64,000 nt of DNA from Deinococcus arcticus (GTDB lineage Bacteria > Deinococcota > Deinococci > Deinococcales > Deinococcaceae). Positions 9,732 to 18,201 of the stretch are shown here, in pieces. The DNA is taken from NCBI RefSeq assembly GCF_003028415.1, contig NZ_PYSV01000003.1, positions 236,344-300,343 on the forward strand, written 5' to 3'. Each line of letters begins with the position of its first letter. Positions within the stretch are counted from its first letter, which is position 1. The notes below the pieces were generated by a model. That model saw only the letters and a program-made list of their open reading frames with translations. It was not told the DNA's origin and ran no database searches. Made by a program: the position numbers and the translations under genes.

Positions 9732-12200
9732 CTAGGCACCGCGCTTTTTCGTGCCCCGCATGGGCGCGTGGCTCCAGGGATCATCCGGCCACGGGTGCTT
9801 GGGGTAACGCCCACGCAGATCCTTGCGCACCTCGAAATACGACGAATTCCAGAACGACCGCAGATCCTGCGTGACCTGCACCGGCCGCCCGGCGGGCGAC
9901 AGCAGGTGCAGCAGCACCGGTGTGCGGCCCCCGTTGACGGCCGGCGTATCGGCCAGGCCGAAGAGTTCCTGCAGCTTCACCGCCAGAATGGGCGCCTCGC
10001 CGGGGCGGTAGCTCAGGCGGATGCGGCTGCCAGTGGGCACGGTGAGGTGGGTGGGGGCCAGTTCCTCCAGCTGCGCGGGCAGCGGCCAGGGCAGCCTCGC
10101 CTGCAGGGCGGGCAGGAGGTTCAGCCGCCCCAGATCCTCGCGCGTGCGGGCGCTGCCCAGGTGCGGCGCGAGCCAGACGTCCAGCGTGTCCAGCAGGCCG
10201 GCGTCGGTCAGGTCCGGCCAGGCCTCGTCCGGGCGCCAGTGCCGCAGGGCATTCACCCGGTCGCGCAGGGCCTGAGCCTCGGGGCCAAAGGTCAGCACGC
10301 CCAGGCCCTCCTGGCGCACCGCGTCCAGCAGCGCAGCCACGCGGGCACCCGGGGGCAGGTCGCGCAGGGGCCGCGTCTCCAGCACCAGGGCGCCGCAGCG
10401 CTGCTCCTGCTGCGCTACCAGGGTGCCGGTGCGGCTGTCCCAGCGCACCACGTCCACCCACGGTGCCCCGGCGGCCAGCACCGCCGGGTCCAGGGGCGCG
10501 GCCAGGAAAATGCGCCCCTCGGCCTGCGCGGCGTCCAGGTGGGCCACCGCCAGGGCCCGGGTGCCCGCCAGCGCGTCGCCCTCGGGCAGCGCCGCGCCCT
10601 GGCCGCCGGCCAGCAGAAAGCGGCCCCGCCGCAGGCCTGAAGCCGCCTCGCGCGCCAGGGCCGCCCGCTCGGGGTAGGCGCGCGCCACCAGGGCGCCCAC
10701 GGCGTAGGGGTCCGGCGCCGCGTCGTCCGGGCGCACGCCCAGCAAGCCGCGCCACTGCCGGGAGAGGCGCTCGGCGCGTTCCAACACCGCCGCGTCGCCG
10801 CCCTGCGCCTCGCGGCGGCGCCACGCGCGCAGGGCCGCCACCCGGTCGGTCAGGTCAGCGCCGCTGCCGGGCGGCAGGGGGTCGCGTTCTTCCAGCAGCG
10901 CAGCCACATCGGCGGCCAGGGCGGGGGCCTCGCGCCCGGTCAGCAGGTGGGCGAGGCGCGGGTGGGTGGGAAAGTCCAGCAGGCGCTTTCCCTCGGGCGT
11001 GATCCGGCCAGCGCTGTCCAGGGCTCCCAGGCCCCGCAGCAGGTCCCGGGCGGTCTCGATGCGGCGCGCGGGCGGCTGGTCCAGCCACCACAGGGCGGCC
11101 GGGTCCGTGACGCCCCACTGCGCCAGTTCCAGGGTCAGCGGCGCGAGGTCGGCCTCCAGCACCTCGGGTGGGCGGGCGGCAGGCAGCAGCGCCTGGGTGC
11201 GCTCGCTCCAGAGGCGGTAGGCCACCCCCGGGGCCGTGCGTCCGGCGCGGCCTGCGCGCTGCGCCGCCGCGTCCTGCGTGACCCGCCCCGTGACCATGCG
11301 CGAGAGCCCGGTGGCCGGATCAAACTGCGCCCAGCGGCTCTGGCCGCCGTCCACCACCACCCGCACGCCGTCTATGGTCAGTGAGGTTTCCGCGATGCTG
11401 GTCGCCAGCACGACCTTGCGCTGCCCCCCTGGGTCCGGGCGCAGGGCCCTGTGCTGCTCGCGCACCGGCAGGTCGCCGTACAGGGGCAGCACCGCCGCGT
11501 CCACCCCGGAGAGCAGCCCCATGGCCCCGCGAATCTCGCGCACGCCGGGCAGGAAGGCCAGCACGTCGCCCTCGTGCGCCAGGAGCGCCGCGCGCACCTG
11601 CCGGGCCACCGCGTCCTCCACGCGGCCCACCGGGTCAGCGGCCAGATACCGCACCTCCACCGGGTAGGCCCGCCCCGCACTCTCCACCAGGGGCGCTCCC
11701 AGTCGCCCGGGCAGCGCCGGGTCCAGGGTGGCGCTCATGACCAGCACGCGCAGGTCGTCGCGCAGGGCGCCCAGCAGGTCGCGCAGCAACGCCAGGGCAA
11801 GGTCGGCGTTCAGGGACCGTTCGTGAAACTCGTCCAGAATGACCAGCCCCACCCCCGCCAACTCCGGGTCGCGCTGCAGCCGCCGGGTCAGGATGCCCTC
11901 GGTCACCACCTCCAGCCGGGTCCCGGGCGACACCTGCGCCTCAAAGCGCACGCGGTACCCCACCGTCTCCCCCACCCGCTGGCCCAGCCCCTCGGCCAGC
12001 CGCGCCGCCACCGCCCGGGCCGCCACCCGCCGGGGCTGCAGCATGATGATCTTCTGCCCGGCCAGCCAGGGTTCATCCAGCAGGGCCAGGGGCAGGGCGG
12101 TGCTTTTGCCGGCGCCGGGGGGGGCCTGGACCACCACCAGGGAGTGCGCGTGCAGGGCGGTTTGCACGGCGGGGATGACTTCGTGGATGGGGAGGGTCAC
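9732..12200 (-). CDS. hrpB: ATP-dependent helicase HrpB
   Basis: This DEAH/DExH-type RNA helicase is about 822 residues. Motif I APPGAGKST lies near residue 30. The Walker B block is VILDEFHERSL (DEFH variant typical of HrpB), motif III is VMSATLDP, and motif VI is QRAGRAGRTAPG. The C-terminal HrpB-specific domain extends to the end. Its cellular role is poorly defined in the family. A GTG start at 12200 (VTLPIHEVIP) is preferred: a TACCAT box ends 7 nt before it, whereas the usual ATG at 12209 overlaps that box. Confidence 0.93.
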   Translation of the reverse strand: MTLPIHEVIPAVQTALHAHSLVVVQAPPGAGKSTALPLALLDEPWLAGQKIIMLQPRRVAARAVAARLAEGLGQRVGETVGYRVRFEAQVSPGTRLEVVTEGILTRRLQRDPELAGVGLVILDEFHERSLNADLALALLRDLLGALRDDLRVLVMSATLDPALPGRLGAPLVESAGRAYPVEVRYLAADPVGRVEDAVARQVRAALLAHEGDVLAFLPGVREIRGAMGLLSGVDAAVLPLYGDLPVREQHRALRPDPGGQRKVVLATSIAETSLTIDGVRVVVDGGQSRWAQFDPATGLSRMVTGRVTQDAAAQRAGRAGRTAPGVAYRLWSERTQALLPAARPPEVLEADLAPLTLELAQWGVTDPAALWWLDQPPARRIETARDLLRGLGALDSAGRITPEGKRLLDFPTHPRLAHLLTGREAPALAADVAALLEERDPLPPGSGADLTDRVAALRAWRRREAQGGDAAVLERAERLSRQWRGLLGVRPDDAAPDPYAVGALVARAYPERAALAREAASGLRRGRFLLAGGQGAALPEGDALAGTRALAVAHLDAAQAEGRIFLAAPLDPAVLAAGAPWVDVVRWDSRTGTLVAQQEQRCGALVLETRPLRDLPPGARVAALLDAVRQEGLGVLTFGPEAQALRDRVNALRHWRPDEAWPDLTDAGLLDTLDVWLAPHLGSARTREDLGRLNLLPALQARLPWPLPAQLEELAPTHLTVPTGSRIRLSYRPGEAPILAVKLQELFGLADTPAVNGGRTPVLLHLLSPAGRPVQVTQDLRSFWNSSYFEVRKDLRGRYPKHPWPDDPWSHAPMRGTKKRGA

Positions 12201-12269
12201 GGGGGGCATGGTACGGGGGAAGGTGGGGTCTTGTGGGATGGTTGGGGGTCGGGGTGGTTTGGGCGGGGT

Positions 12270-12834
12270 CGTTTGCCCGTTTGCCCCACCCCCCAGCCCC
12301 CTACCCCAGACTCGTAGAGCTGCGCAGCAGAGGGGCAGGGGGAGCAGACGTCGCCACTGGGCAACGTTGACTGACGGTGTAGGGCGGCCAGACTTCGCCC
12401 CTGCGGTGCACGCCGTCGCACTTCTCCGCCCATCGCCCCACGCCCGCGCGCTGCGCGCACGACGGCTTCGGTTGCTTGCCCCGTAGAGGGGACAGGTGGG
12501 GACGCTTCAGGCACGAGGTTCTCCTTTGAAAAACACAACAGCCAACAGCGGCTACGGCCCTTTGCCCTTCAAAGTAGAACCTACTGGGCCGCACCAAGTT
12601 CCTTTGCCACACCACCGCCCAGGTCCAGACGAGGCCGTCGTGCCCGCAGGGCGCGGGCCATTACGCTGGACGGCAGGATGGCGTCGAGGCCGGACACGTT
12701 GACGAAGAGAGCGAGCCTGGCAACGCCAGTAAAAACTCTTGCCTAGCGCAGCGCTGCTCCCCCCGTCCCCTCTGCTGCGCAGCTCTACGAGTCTGGGATG
12801 GGGGGCTGGGGGGGTGGGGCAACGCCAGCAAACG
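12270..12834. repeat. Non-coding element bounded by ~78-bp imperfect inverted repeats
   Basis: The left arm (12270-12347) and right arm (12754-12834) are close to 90% identical as reverse complements by eye. Both contain the core CTCGTAGAGCTGCGCAGCAG or its complement. The roughly 400 bp between them has no convincing gene; frames there are short and Arg/Pro-rich. The element fills the gap between the hrpB start (12200) and the HAD gene stop (12861). It could be a MITE-like insertion or two inverted copies of the small repeat family seen at 20.5, 40.3 and 61.0 kb. I see no obvious target-site duplication. Confidence 0.7.
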
Positions 12835-12860
12835 CTATCGCCCAACCAGAAAGCCCCCCC

Positions 12861-13493
12861 TCACCCCAACCCCAACACCCCCCGCAAATCCCCCAGCACC
12901 ACCTCCGGCACCTCGGCCCCCAGCCCATGCCCTGTCGGCAGATACGCCGCCCGCAGCCCCACCGCCTGCGGCCCCCACACGTCATTGCGCGGCGAGTCCC
13001 CCACAAACCACGCCGCCGCCGCCGCCACCCCCAGCCGCGCCAGCGCCAGCTCGTAGATGCGCGGGTCGGGCTTACTCAGGCCCACCACCTGACTGATCAC
13101 CACATCGTCCACCAGCGCCGTCAGGCCGCAGCGGTCCAGGCAGGCGCGCTGCACCGCTGCCCAGCCGTTGGTGACCACTCCCAGGCGCACCCCCCGGGCG
13201 CGCAGTTCACGCAACACGTCGTGGGCGTGGGGCATGGGCACGGCGTGGGCCATGTGGCTGGCATAGTGGTCCAGCAGCGCCTGCGGGTCATGGCCCAGGC
13301 CAAATTCCTGCGCCAGCTGGGGCACCACCAGGGTCTTGGAGCGGTACCCGAAGTCGTCCAGCTGCACAAAGCGTTCGGCGTAGCCGCCCGGCAGGGCAAA
13401 GCGCGCCGTGTGCTCGGCCAGCCACGCCTGCAAGGTGGCCGCGCGGTCGTGCAGGGTACCGTCCAGATCAAAGAGAATGGCGCGTGGGGACAT
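12861..13493 (-). CDS. HAD-superfamily hydrolase (phosphatase-like)
   Basis: The 210-residue protein has all four HAD motifs: FDLDGTL (nucleophile and acid Asp near residues 8 and 10), VVTNGW, a lysine in LSKPDP, and FVGDSPRNDVWG. The cap region after motif I is helical, as in subclass IA phosphoglycolate phosphatase or YjjG-like nucleotidases. The substrate cannot be named. The start at 13493 is chosen over one three codons upstream because TACGAT (13501-13506) ends 7 nt before it. The gene follows the oxidoreductase at 13528 in the same direction by 35 bp and may share its transcript. Confidence 0.88.
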   Translation of the reverse strand: MSPRAILFDLDGTLHDRAATLQAWLAEHTARFALPGGYAERFVQLDDFGYRSKTLVVPQLAQEFGLGHDPQALLDHYASHMAHAVPMPHAHDVLRELRARGVRLGVVTNGWAAVQRACLDRCGLTALVDDVVISQVVGLSKPDPRIYELALARLGVAAAAAWFVGDSPRNDVWGPQAVGLRAAYLPTGHGLGAEVPEVVLGDLRGVLGLG

Positions 13494-13527
13494 GATGAGC
13501 ATCGTACACACGACACTCAGAAGAGGC

Positions 13528-14526
13528 TCAGGACGCCTCCCCTTCCCCGCCCGGTTCACCAGGCGATTTGTGAAAGGCGGCGCCCAGGTGCCGCACCTCC
13601 TCGTGAATCAGGGTGGTGTTCAGGGACACGGCGGCGATCATGCCGCTGGCCGCCGCGCTCATCACGTACTGCGGCGCGCCGGTCATGTCTCCGGCGGCCC
13701 ACACGCCACGCACGCTGGTCATGCCGTGTTCGTTGACCACCACGCGGCCCTTGTCGTTCAGCGCGCAGCCCAGGGCGGCCGGCAGGGTGCTGCGCTGCTG
13801 CTGGGTGGGGTTCAGGAACAGGGCGTCCAGGCACAGGGCTTCAGACGGCCCGGGGACAGGGGCTCCTGGGGCCTTCGGGACCCCCGGGCGAAAGCGCACC
13901 CGCAGGTCGTGGCGCCCACCCAGGCGCAGAACGGGCGCGGTATAGAGCGGAATGCCCACCCGGCGCAGGTCTTCCCGCTGCTCGTCGGTCAGGTTGTCGG
14001 GGCCGTCGGTCAGCAGGGTCACCCGCTCGGACCACGAGCGCACGCTCAGGGCAAGGTGGTGGCCCTCCTGTCCGGACCCCAGCACGCCCAGCCGCGCGTC
14101 CCGGTTGGGCCAGCCGTCGCAGTAGGGGCAGTGATGGACGGTCGCGCCCCAGCGTTCGCGCAGGCCGGGCACTGTGGGCAGCACGTCGCGCACACCGGTG
14201 GCAAACAGCAGCCGCCGCGTCCGCACCCAGCGGTCCTCCAGCCGCAGGGCAAAGCCGTCCGGCTCGGGGGCCACCTCGCGGGCCAGTTCGGGGCGCACCG
14301 TCACCGCGTAAGGCGCCAGGTCCCCCAGCCCCAGCGTTTTCAGGGTCACGGGCGTGGCGCCGTCGCGGGTAAAGACCCCGTGGGCCGCCTGGGCGCGGAC
14401 GTTGCGCGGCGGGCCGCCGTCCAGCAGCAGCACCCGGCGCCCGGCGCCGCCCAGCACCAGCGCGGCGTTCAGGCCAGCGGGCCCGGCACCCACCACCACG
14501 GCGTCATACAGGGCCGGCGGGCTCAT
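13528..14526 (-). CDS. FAD-dependent thioredoxin-reductase-like oxidoreductase
   Basis: The 332-residue flavoprotein has the N-terminal FAD dinucleotide fold GAGPAGLNAA. It has a redox-type CPYC at 133-136 within the NAD(P) domain, and a C-terminal FAD block GVWAAGDMTG. This is the layout of low-molecular-weight thioredoxin reductases. The NADPH-binding glycine motif is changed to GSGQEGHHLA, so cofactor preference is uncertain. The ATG overlaps the stop of the preceding SDR gene in ATGA. It could be a bacillithiol-disulfide or thioredoxin-like reductase. The exact partner is not shown by the context. Confidence 0.88.
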   Translation of the reverse strand: MSPPALYDAVVVGAGPAGLNAALVLGGAGRRVLLLDGGPPRNVRAQAAHGVFTRDGATPVTLKTLGLGDLAPYAVTVRPELAREVAPEPDGFALRLEDRWVRTRRLLFATGVRDVLPTVPGLRERWGATVHHCPYCDGWPNRDARLGVLGSGQEGHHLALSVRSWSERVTLLTDGPDNLTDEQREDLRRVGIPLYTAPVLRLGGRHDLRVRFRPGVPKAPGAPVPGPSEALCLDALFLNPTQQQRSTLPAALGCALNDKGRVVVNEHGMTSVRGVWAAGDMTGAPQYVMSAAASGMIAAVSLNTTLIHEEVRHLGAAFHKSPGEPGGEGEAS

Positions 14527-15221
14527 GGGTTCCCCTGGGGCCCGGGGCGCACGCTGAGGTCCGGCAGGGTCGCGTCACGCGGGGCGTTCAGGGCAAAGGC
14601 GATGGTGGCTGCCACCGTCTCCGGCTGAACAAAGGCCTCCGGGGTGTATGCGGCCCCTTCCTGTGCGCGCACTTTCTGCTGCATGGGAGTGGCGGTCCGG
14701 CCCGGATACACCGAGGTCACCCGCACCCCGTGCGCGGCCTCTTCCTCGCGCAGCGCGTCGGCCAGGGCTTTCAGGGCAAACTTGCTGGCGGCGTAGCTGC
14801 CCCAGCCCGCATTCGCCCGCAGCCCCGCGCCGCTGTTCACGAACACCACGGTGCCCTGTTCGGCCCGCACCCGGGGCAGCAGCAGCCGGGTCAGTTCAGC
14901 GGGGGCCACGGTGTTCACGGCCAGGGTATGGGTCCAGACCATGTGGTCCTGCCCGGCCACCGCGCCCAGGTCCACCACCCCGGCGCCGTGCACGAGGTTC
15001 GTGACCCGGCCCAGCCCGCCCACCACGCCGGCAAAGGTCTCGGGGTGCGTCAGGTCCAGGGGCAGCGGCTGGGCGCCCAGGTCGGCACACAGACGGGTCA
15101 GGGCCGCGCCGCCCCGGCCAGTCAGGATCAGGTCGTGGGTGGGGGCCAGCAGGCGGGCCAGCGCCGACCCGATGCCGCCAGACGCGCCAGTAATGAGGGT
15201 CACGGGCCGGGGTGTGGTCAT
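14523..15221 (-). CDS. Short-chain dehydrogenase/reductase
   Basis: This 232-residue SDR has the cofactor glycine motif TGASGGIG at the N-terminus, the HGAG variant of the NNAG motif, Ser in the FVNSGAG strand, and the catalytic YAASK. It should oxidise or reduce an alcohol/ketone with NAD(P)H. The substrate is unknown. It is tied by 4-nt overlaps to genes on both sides, the pyrophosphatase-like gene upstream and the flavin oxidoreductase downstream. That suggests co-translation within one operon that starts at the amidase. Confidence 0.9.
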   Translation of the reverse strand: MTTPRPVTLITGASGGIGSALARLLAPTHDLILTGRGGAALTRLCADLGAQPLPLDLTHPETFAGVVGGLGRVTNLVHGAGVVDLGAVAGQDHMVWTHTLAVNTVAPAELTRLLLPRVRAEQGTVVFVNSGAGLRANAGWGSYAASKFALKALADALREEEAAHGVRVTSVYPGRTATPMQQKVRAQEGAAYTPEAFVQPETVAATIAFALNAPRDATLPDLSVRPGPQGNP

Positions 15222-15589
15222 GCCCCCGACCTTACTGCAGCGCCTTGAGCACGCACCAGCCGCGTGTGAAAATACTGTTCCTGAAACCGGATGATGGTGC
15301 CGATGGCGTCGTCGCTCCAGTCGGTGCCGTCGCGCGCCACCACCAGTTTGTCCTCGGCGTCGTTCAGGCGCTCAATCACGGCGATCACCTCGCCCTCGGC
15401 TTCAGGCACCGCCGTGTCCCAGCCCAGCAGGTAGGCGTCTACCGGCTGCCCGTCGCCGCCCAGCGTGCCGGGCAGCTCGCCGTAATTCACGGGATAGCGC
15501 AGGTCCGGATGGCGCGGATGCACCGAGCCCAGCGGGCGGTCCACCACCACGCGCACCCGCTGGCCCAGGTAGGCGCGCAGGTCACGCAT
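15218..15589 (-). CDS. Inorganic-pyrophosphatase-like protein (short, degenerate site)
   Basis: The 123-residue protein resembles family I soluble pyrophosphatases around RYPVNYGELPGTLGGDG and QPVDAYLLG. The usual DGDPxD active-site motif reads DGQPVD, so one of the three catalytic aspartates is replaced by Gln. The protein is also about 50 residues shorter than the classical enzyme. It may have lost or altered activity. The start overlaps the end of endonuclease V by 8 nt and the stop overlaps the SDR start, placing it firmly in the operon. Confidence 0.75.
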   Translation of the reverse strand: MRDLRAYLGQRVRVVVDRPLGSVHPRHPDLRYPVNYGELPGTLGGDGQPVDAYLLGWDTAVPEAEGEVIAVIERLNDAEDKLVVARDGTDWSDDAIGTIIRFQEQYFHTRLVRAQGAAVRSGA

Positions 15590-16298
15590 GAGAGACCTCA
15601 GCCAGGGCGCGCCGCACCAGACGGTCCGCCGCGCGGGTGGTCTCGGGCAGGCGGTACCGGGGACTCAGGCGCAGCACCCAGGCCAGGGCGGTGGGCAACG
15701 ACACCCGGTGCCCGACCGACACGTAGACCGGCCGCACACCGCTCTGGGTGCGCAGCGCCGCGCCCAGCACCTCGGGGCCGTCCAGCAGCGGGGTCCACTC
15801 ACCCCGGGGGAGGCCCGGCACTGTGTCCTCACCCGTCAGGCGCGTTTTGCCGCAGCCGATGGTGGGAATGTTCAGCGCCAGCCCCAGATGACAGGCCAGA
15901 CCGAACCGGCGCGGGTGGGCAACACCGTGCCCGTCGCAGACGATCAGGTCCGGTCGGCGGCTCAGGCCCTGCACCGCCCGCGCCACCGGTGGGCATTCCC
16001 GGAAGGAAAAGAGGCCCGGCACATATGGAAAGCGCGCGTGGTCCCGCAGGGTCACCTCCTCCAGCACCGTCAACGAGGGAGCGTCCAGCAGCACGGCGGC
16101 CGCCACCAGTTCACCGCTGGACTCGTGATAGGCCACGTCCACTCCGGCCACGGTCGTGACCGGGCCCAGATCATCGCTGGCCAAGACCTGCCCTGCCCAG
16201 CGGCGCTGCAGCGCCTCGGCCGCCTGCGCACTGGCCGGGACCTCCAGCAGGGTGGCAGGGTCCAGCGATGATCTGGTCAAGGGCTGATCAGGCCTCAT
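15582..16298 (-). CDS. nfi: Endonuclease V (deoxyinosine 3' endonuclease)
   Basis: Endonuclease V nicks DNA (or RNA) one nucleotide 3' of deoxyinosine and begins repair of deaminated adenine. The 238-residue protein has the family blocks VAGVDVAYHESSG (first metal Asp), the FPYVPGLFSFRE recognition loop, LIVCDGHGVAHPRRFGLACHLG, and IGCGKTRL. The N-terminal ~20 residues before VPASAQAAE are extra. The ATG overlaps the amidase stop by ATGA. With ddrA, uvsE and two AAG glycosylases it adds to the DNA-repair content of the window. Confidence 0.95.
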   Translation of the reverse strand: MRPDQPLTRSSLDPATLLEVPASAQAAEALQRRWAGQVLASDDLGPVTTVAGVDVAYHESSGELVAAAVLLDAPSLTVLEEVTLRDHARFPYVPGLFSFRECPPVARAVQGLSRRPDLIVCDGHGVAHPRRFGLACHLGLALNIPTIGCGKTRLTGEDTVPGLPRGEWTPLLDGPEVLGAALRTQSGVRPVYVSVGHRVSLPTALAWVLRLSPRYRLPETTRAADRLVRRALAEVSHA

Positions 16299-18166
16299 CT
16301 CGCCGCCTCGGCCTGAAACAGATCGGCCACTCCCTGGGCGATGGCCTGGGCCATGCGCTCCTGGCCGCCGGGGCTGTGCAGCAGGCGCAGGTTGCCGGGG
16401 TCGGTCAGATAGCCCAGTTCCACCAGCACGCTGGGCTGGGTGGTGGGCCGGGTCAGGGCCAGATCGGCGCCGGGCTTCAGGCCCGTCCCCGGGCCCAGGT
16501 CGGGCAGGCGCTCACGCAGGGCCGAGAGCAGCGCGGCGGCCAGCGGCTGCGCCTGCGGGTGGGTGAAGTACACCTCCGGGCCCCGGATGCCGCGTGGATC
16601 GCGGCCGTCGGGCAGGGCATTGGCGTGAATGGAAATCAGCAGGTCGCTGCCAGCGGCCTCCGCCAGCAGGCCGCGTTCCACCAGCCCCAGGGTCACGTCC
16701 CCGCTGCGCGTGAGGTTCACGCTGGCCCCCTGGGCCCGCAGCAGCTCGGCCGCGCGCAGGGCGATAGGCAGCACCAGGTCCTTTTCCGGCACCCGCAGGC
16801 TGCCGGCCCCGCCGTTCTGGCTGCCGCCGTGGCCCGGGTCCAGGGTGATCACGCGCCCGGCCAGGGGCCGCGCCGGGTCCAGGGTGGGCGGCAGGCGCAG
16901 GGTCAGGCGCAGCTCGTCTCCATCGGGGTTGGCGGTAAAGCCCCACAGCGGCGCGGCCAGTACCGCGCTGATCTGGGTGATCCCGCCGGCCAGCGGCTGC
17001 ACCTCCAGGCGCTCCAGCGGCCAGGGCAGCGGCCCTGCCGGGGGCGTGAACGGCGCCAGGGGCGGCCCATACAGGGTCAGGGTCACCCGCCGCGCCGAGG
17101 GCTGCTCCAGGGTGAAGGGGGGCCGCGCCGCGCCCAGCGGCAGGCGCAGGTGCAGTTCGGGGGCGGGCCGGGCGACGGGGCCAGGCTGGGCCGGGCCGGC
17201 GACTTTGGGCAGAGGGGCAGGGGCCACCGGGACCGGCGTGTCTGGGGCCAGGGGCCCCGGCACCGCGTCCACCGTGATGGCCCCGCCGGCGGGCGTGGGC
17301 GGCGCGGCAAAGCCCAGCGGCGCCACCTGGGCCGCTGTCACCAGGGCCCCTACCCCCGGGGCCAGGCGCACACGCAGGTCCGGACCCACGCGCCCCACGG
17401 CGCGAAAGGTCATGGCCTCGCGGGGGTAGAGCAGCGGCTGCCCGCTCAGGGTGGTCAGGCGCGTGCCTGCCGCGTTCACGCCCAGCCCCGGCACGCTGCC
17501 GGGGGGCTGCAGAACCGTGCGGGCGGTGCCCGGCGCGCTGCTCAGGCGGCCGGGCGCCGTGGCGCTCACCGTGCGGCCGTCGCGCCCGCGCAGGCTGACC
17601 ACCAGCGGCGCGGTGTTCAGCACGGCGCCCGGGGGCAGCGTGTAGGCGCCGCTGTACACCCCGGCGGGCCCCTCGGTCAGGGGCTGGGCCGGGCCGCCCG
17701 CCACCCGGACACTGGCCTGCCCCCCGGGCGAACCCTCAAAGCGCACCGGCACGCGGCGCTCGGCGGCGGTGTCGCCCGCCGGGTCCCAGAACTCCAGCGG
17801 CTGCGCGGGCTGCACGCTGGCGCGCGCGATGGCCGTGGGCGTGGCCGGCAGGCGGGTGGGCACGGTGCGGATGACGGTCAGCACCCGGGCGGCACTCTGG
17901 CCGCCCTGGCGCGCCACCAGCCGCAGCGCGTTGGCGCCGGGCTTGAGCGGCCACCACGTGATAAACAGCCCGTCGGGGCCGGTGGGCACGGCCACGCCGC
18001 CCACGGTCAGGGCCGCGCCGGGGGCCACGCTGCCTTCAAGCAGCACGTGGTCAAAGGGCACCCGGTGGCCGTCCGGGGGGTAGGCCACGTACACGCTGGG
18101 GGCCGCCTGCGCCCCGGACAGGGCCAGCGCCGCACCCAGAACGAGGCAGGGCAGAGAAACGCGCAT
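16295..18166 (-). CDS. N-acetylmuramoyl-L-alanine amidase (Amidase_3), exported
   Basis: This zinc hydrolase cleaves the bond between muramic acid and the peptide of peptidoglycan. The 623-residue precursor has a signal peptide (cleavage after AQA near residue 21), several beta-domains rich in Pro/Ala (about 25-420), and a C-terminal Amidase_3 domain. The zinc and catalytic residues fit His446 (DPGHGG), Glu461, His514 (SIHANA) and Glu583 (VELGYLTDP). The start at 18166 begins the signal peptide. It heads the overlapping operon with nfi and is divergent from the RelA/SpoT gene. Confidence 0.92.
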   Translation of the reverse strand: MRVSLPCLVLGAALALSGAQAAPSVYVAYPPDGHRVPFDHVLLEGSVAPGAALTVGGVAVPTGPDGLFITWWPLKPGANALRLVARQGGQSAARVLTVIRTVPTRLPATPTAIARASVQPAQPLEFWDPAGDTAAERRVPVRFEGSPGGQASVRVAGGPAQPLTEGPAGVYSGAYTLPPGAVLNTAPLVVSLRGRDGRTVSATAPGRLSSAPGTARTVLQPPGSVPGLGVNAAGTRLTTLSGQPLLYPREAMTFRAVGRVGPDLRVRLAPGVGALVTAAQVAPLGFAAPPTPAGGAITVDAVPGPLAPDTPVPVAPAPLPKVAGPAQPGPVARPAPELHLRLPLGAARPPFTLEQPSARRVTLTLYGPPLAPFTPPAGPLPWPLERLEVQPLAGGITQISAVLAAPLWGFTANPDGDELRLTLRLPPTLDPARPLAGRVITLDPGHGGSQNGGAGSLRVPEKDLVLPIALRAAELLRAQGASVNLTRSGDVTLGLVERGLLAEAAGSDLLISIHANALPDGRDPRGIRGPEVYFTHPQAQPLAAALLSALRERLPDLGPGTGLKPGADLALTRPTTQPSVLVELGYLTDPGNLRLLHSPGGQERMAQAIAQGVADLFQAEAAR

Positions 18167-18201
18167 GCCCCCCGGGATAGCACGGCGTATGCTGCGGGGC
18201 G

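Noticed and set aside
12348..12753. A transposase or other gene inside the inverted-repeat element
   Set aside because: All frames there are short, Arg/Pro-rich and without motifs.
12200..12860. tRNA or other known RNA gene in the gap
   Set aside because: No cloverleaf-like arrangement, and the inverted arms are too long and GC-rich for a tRNA.
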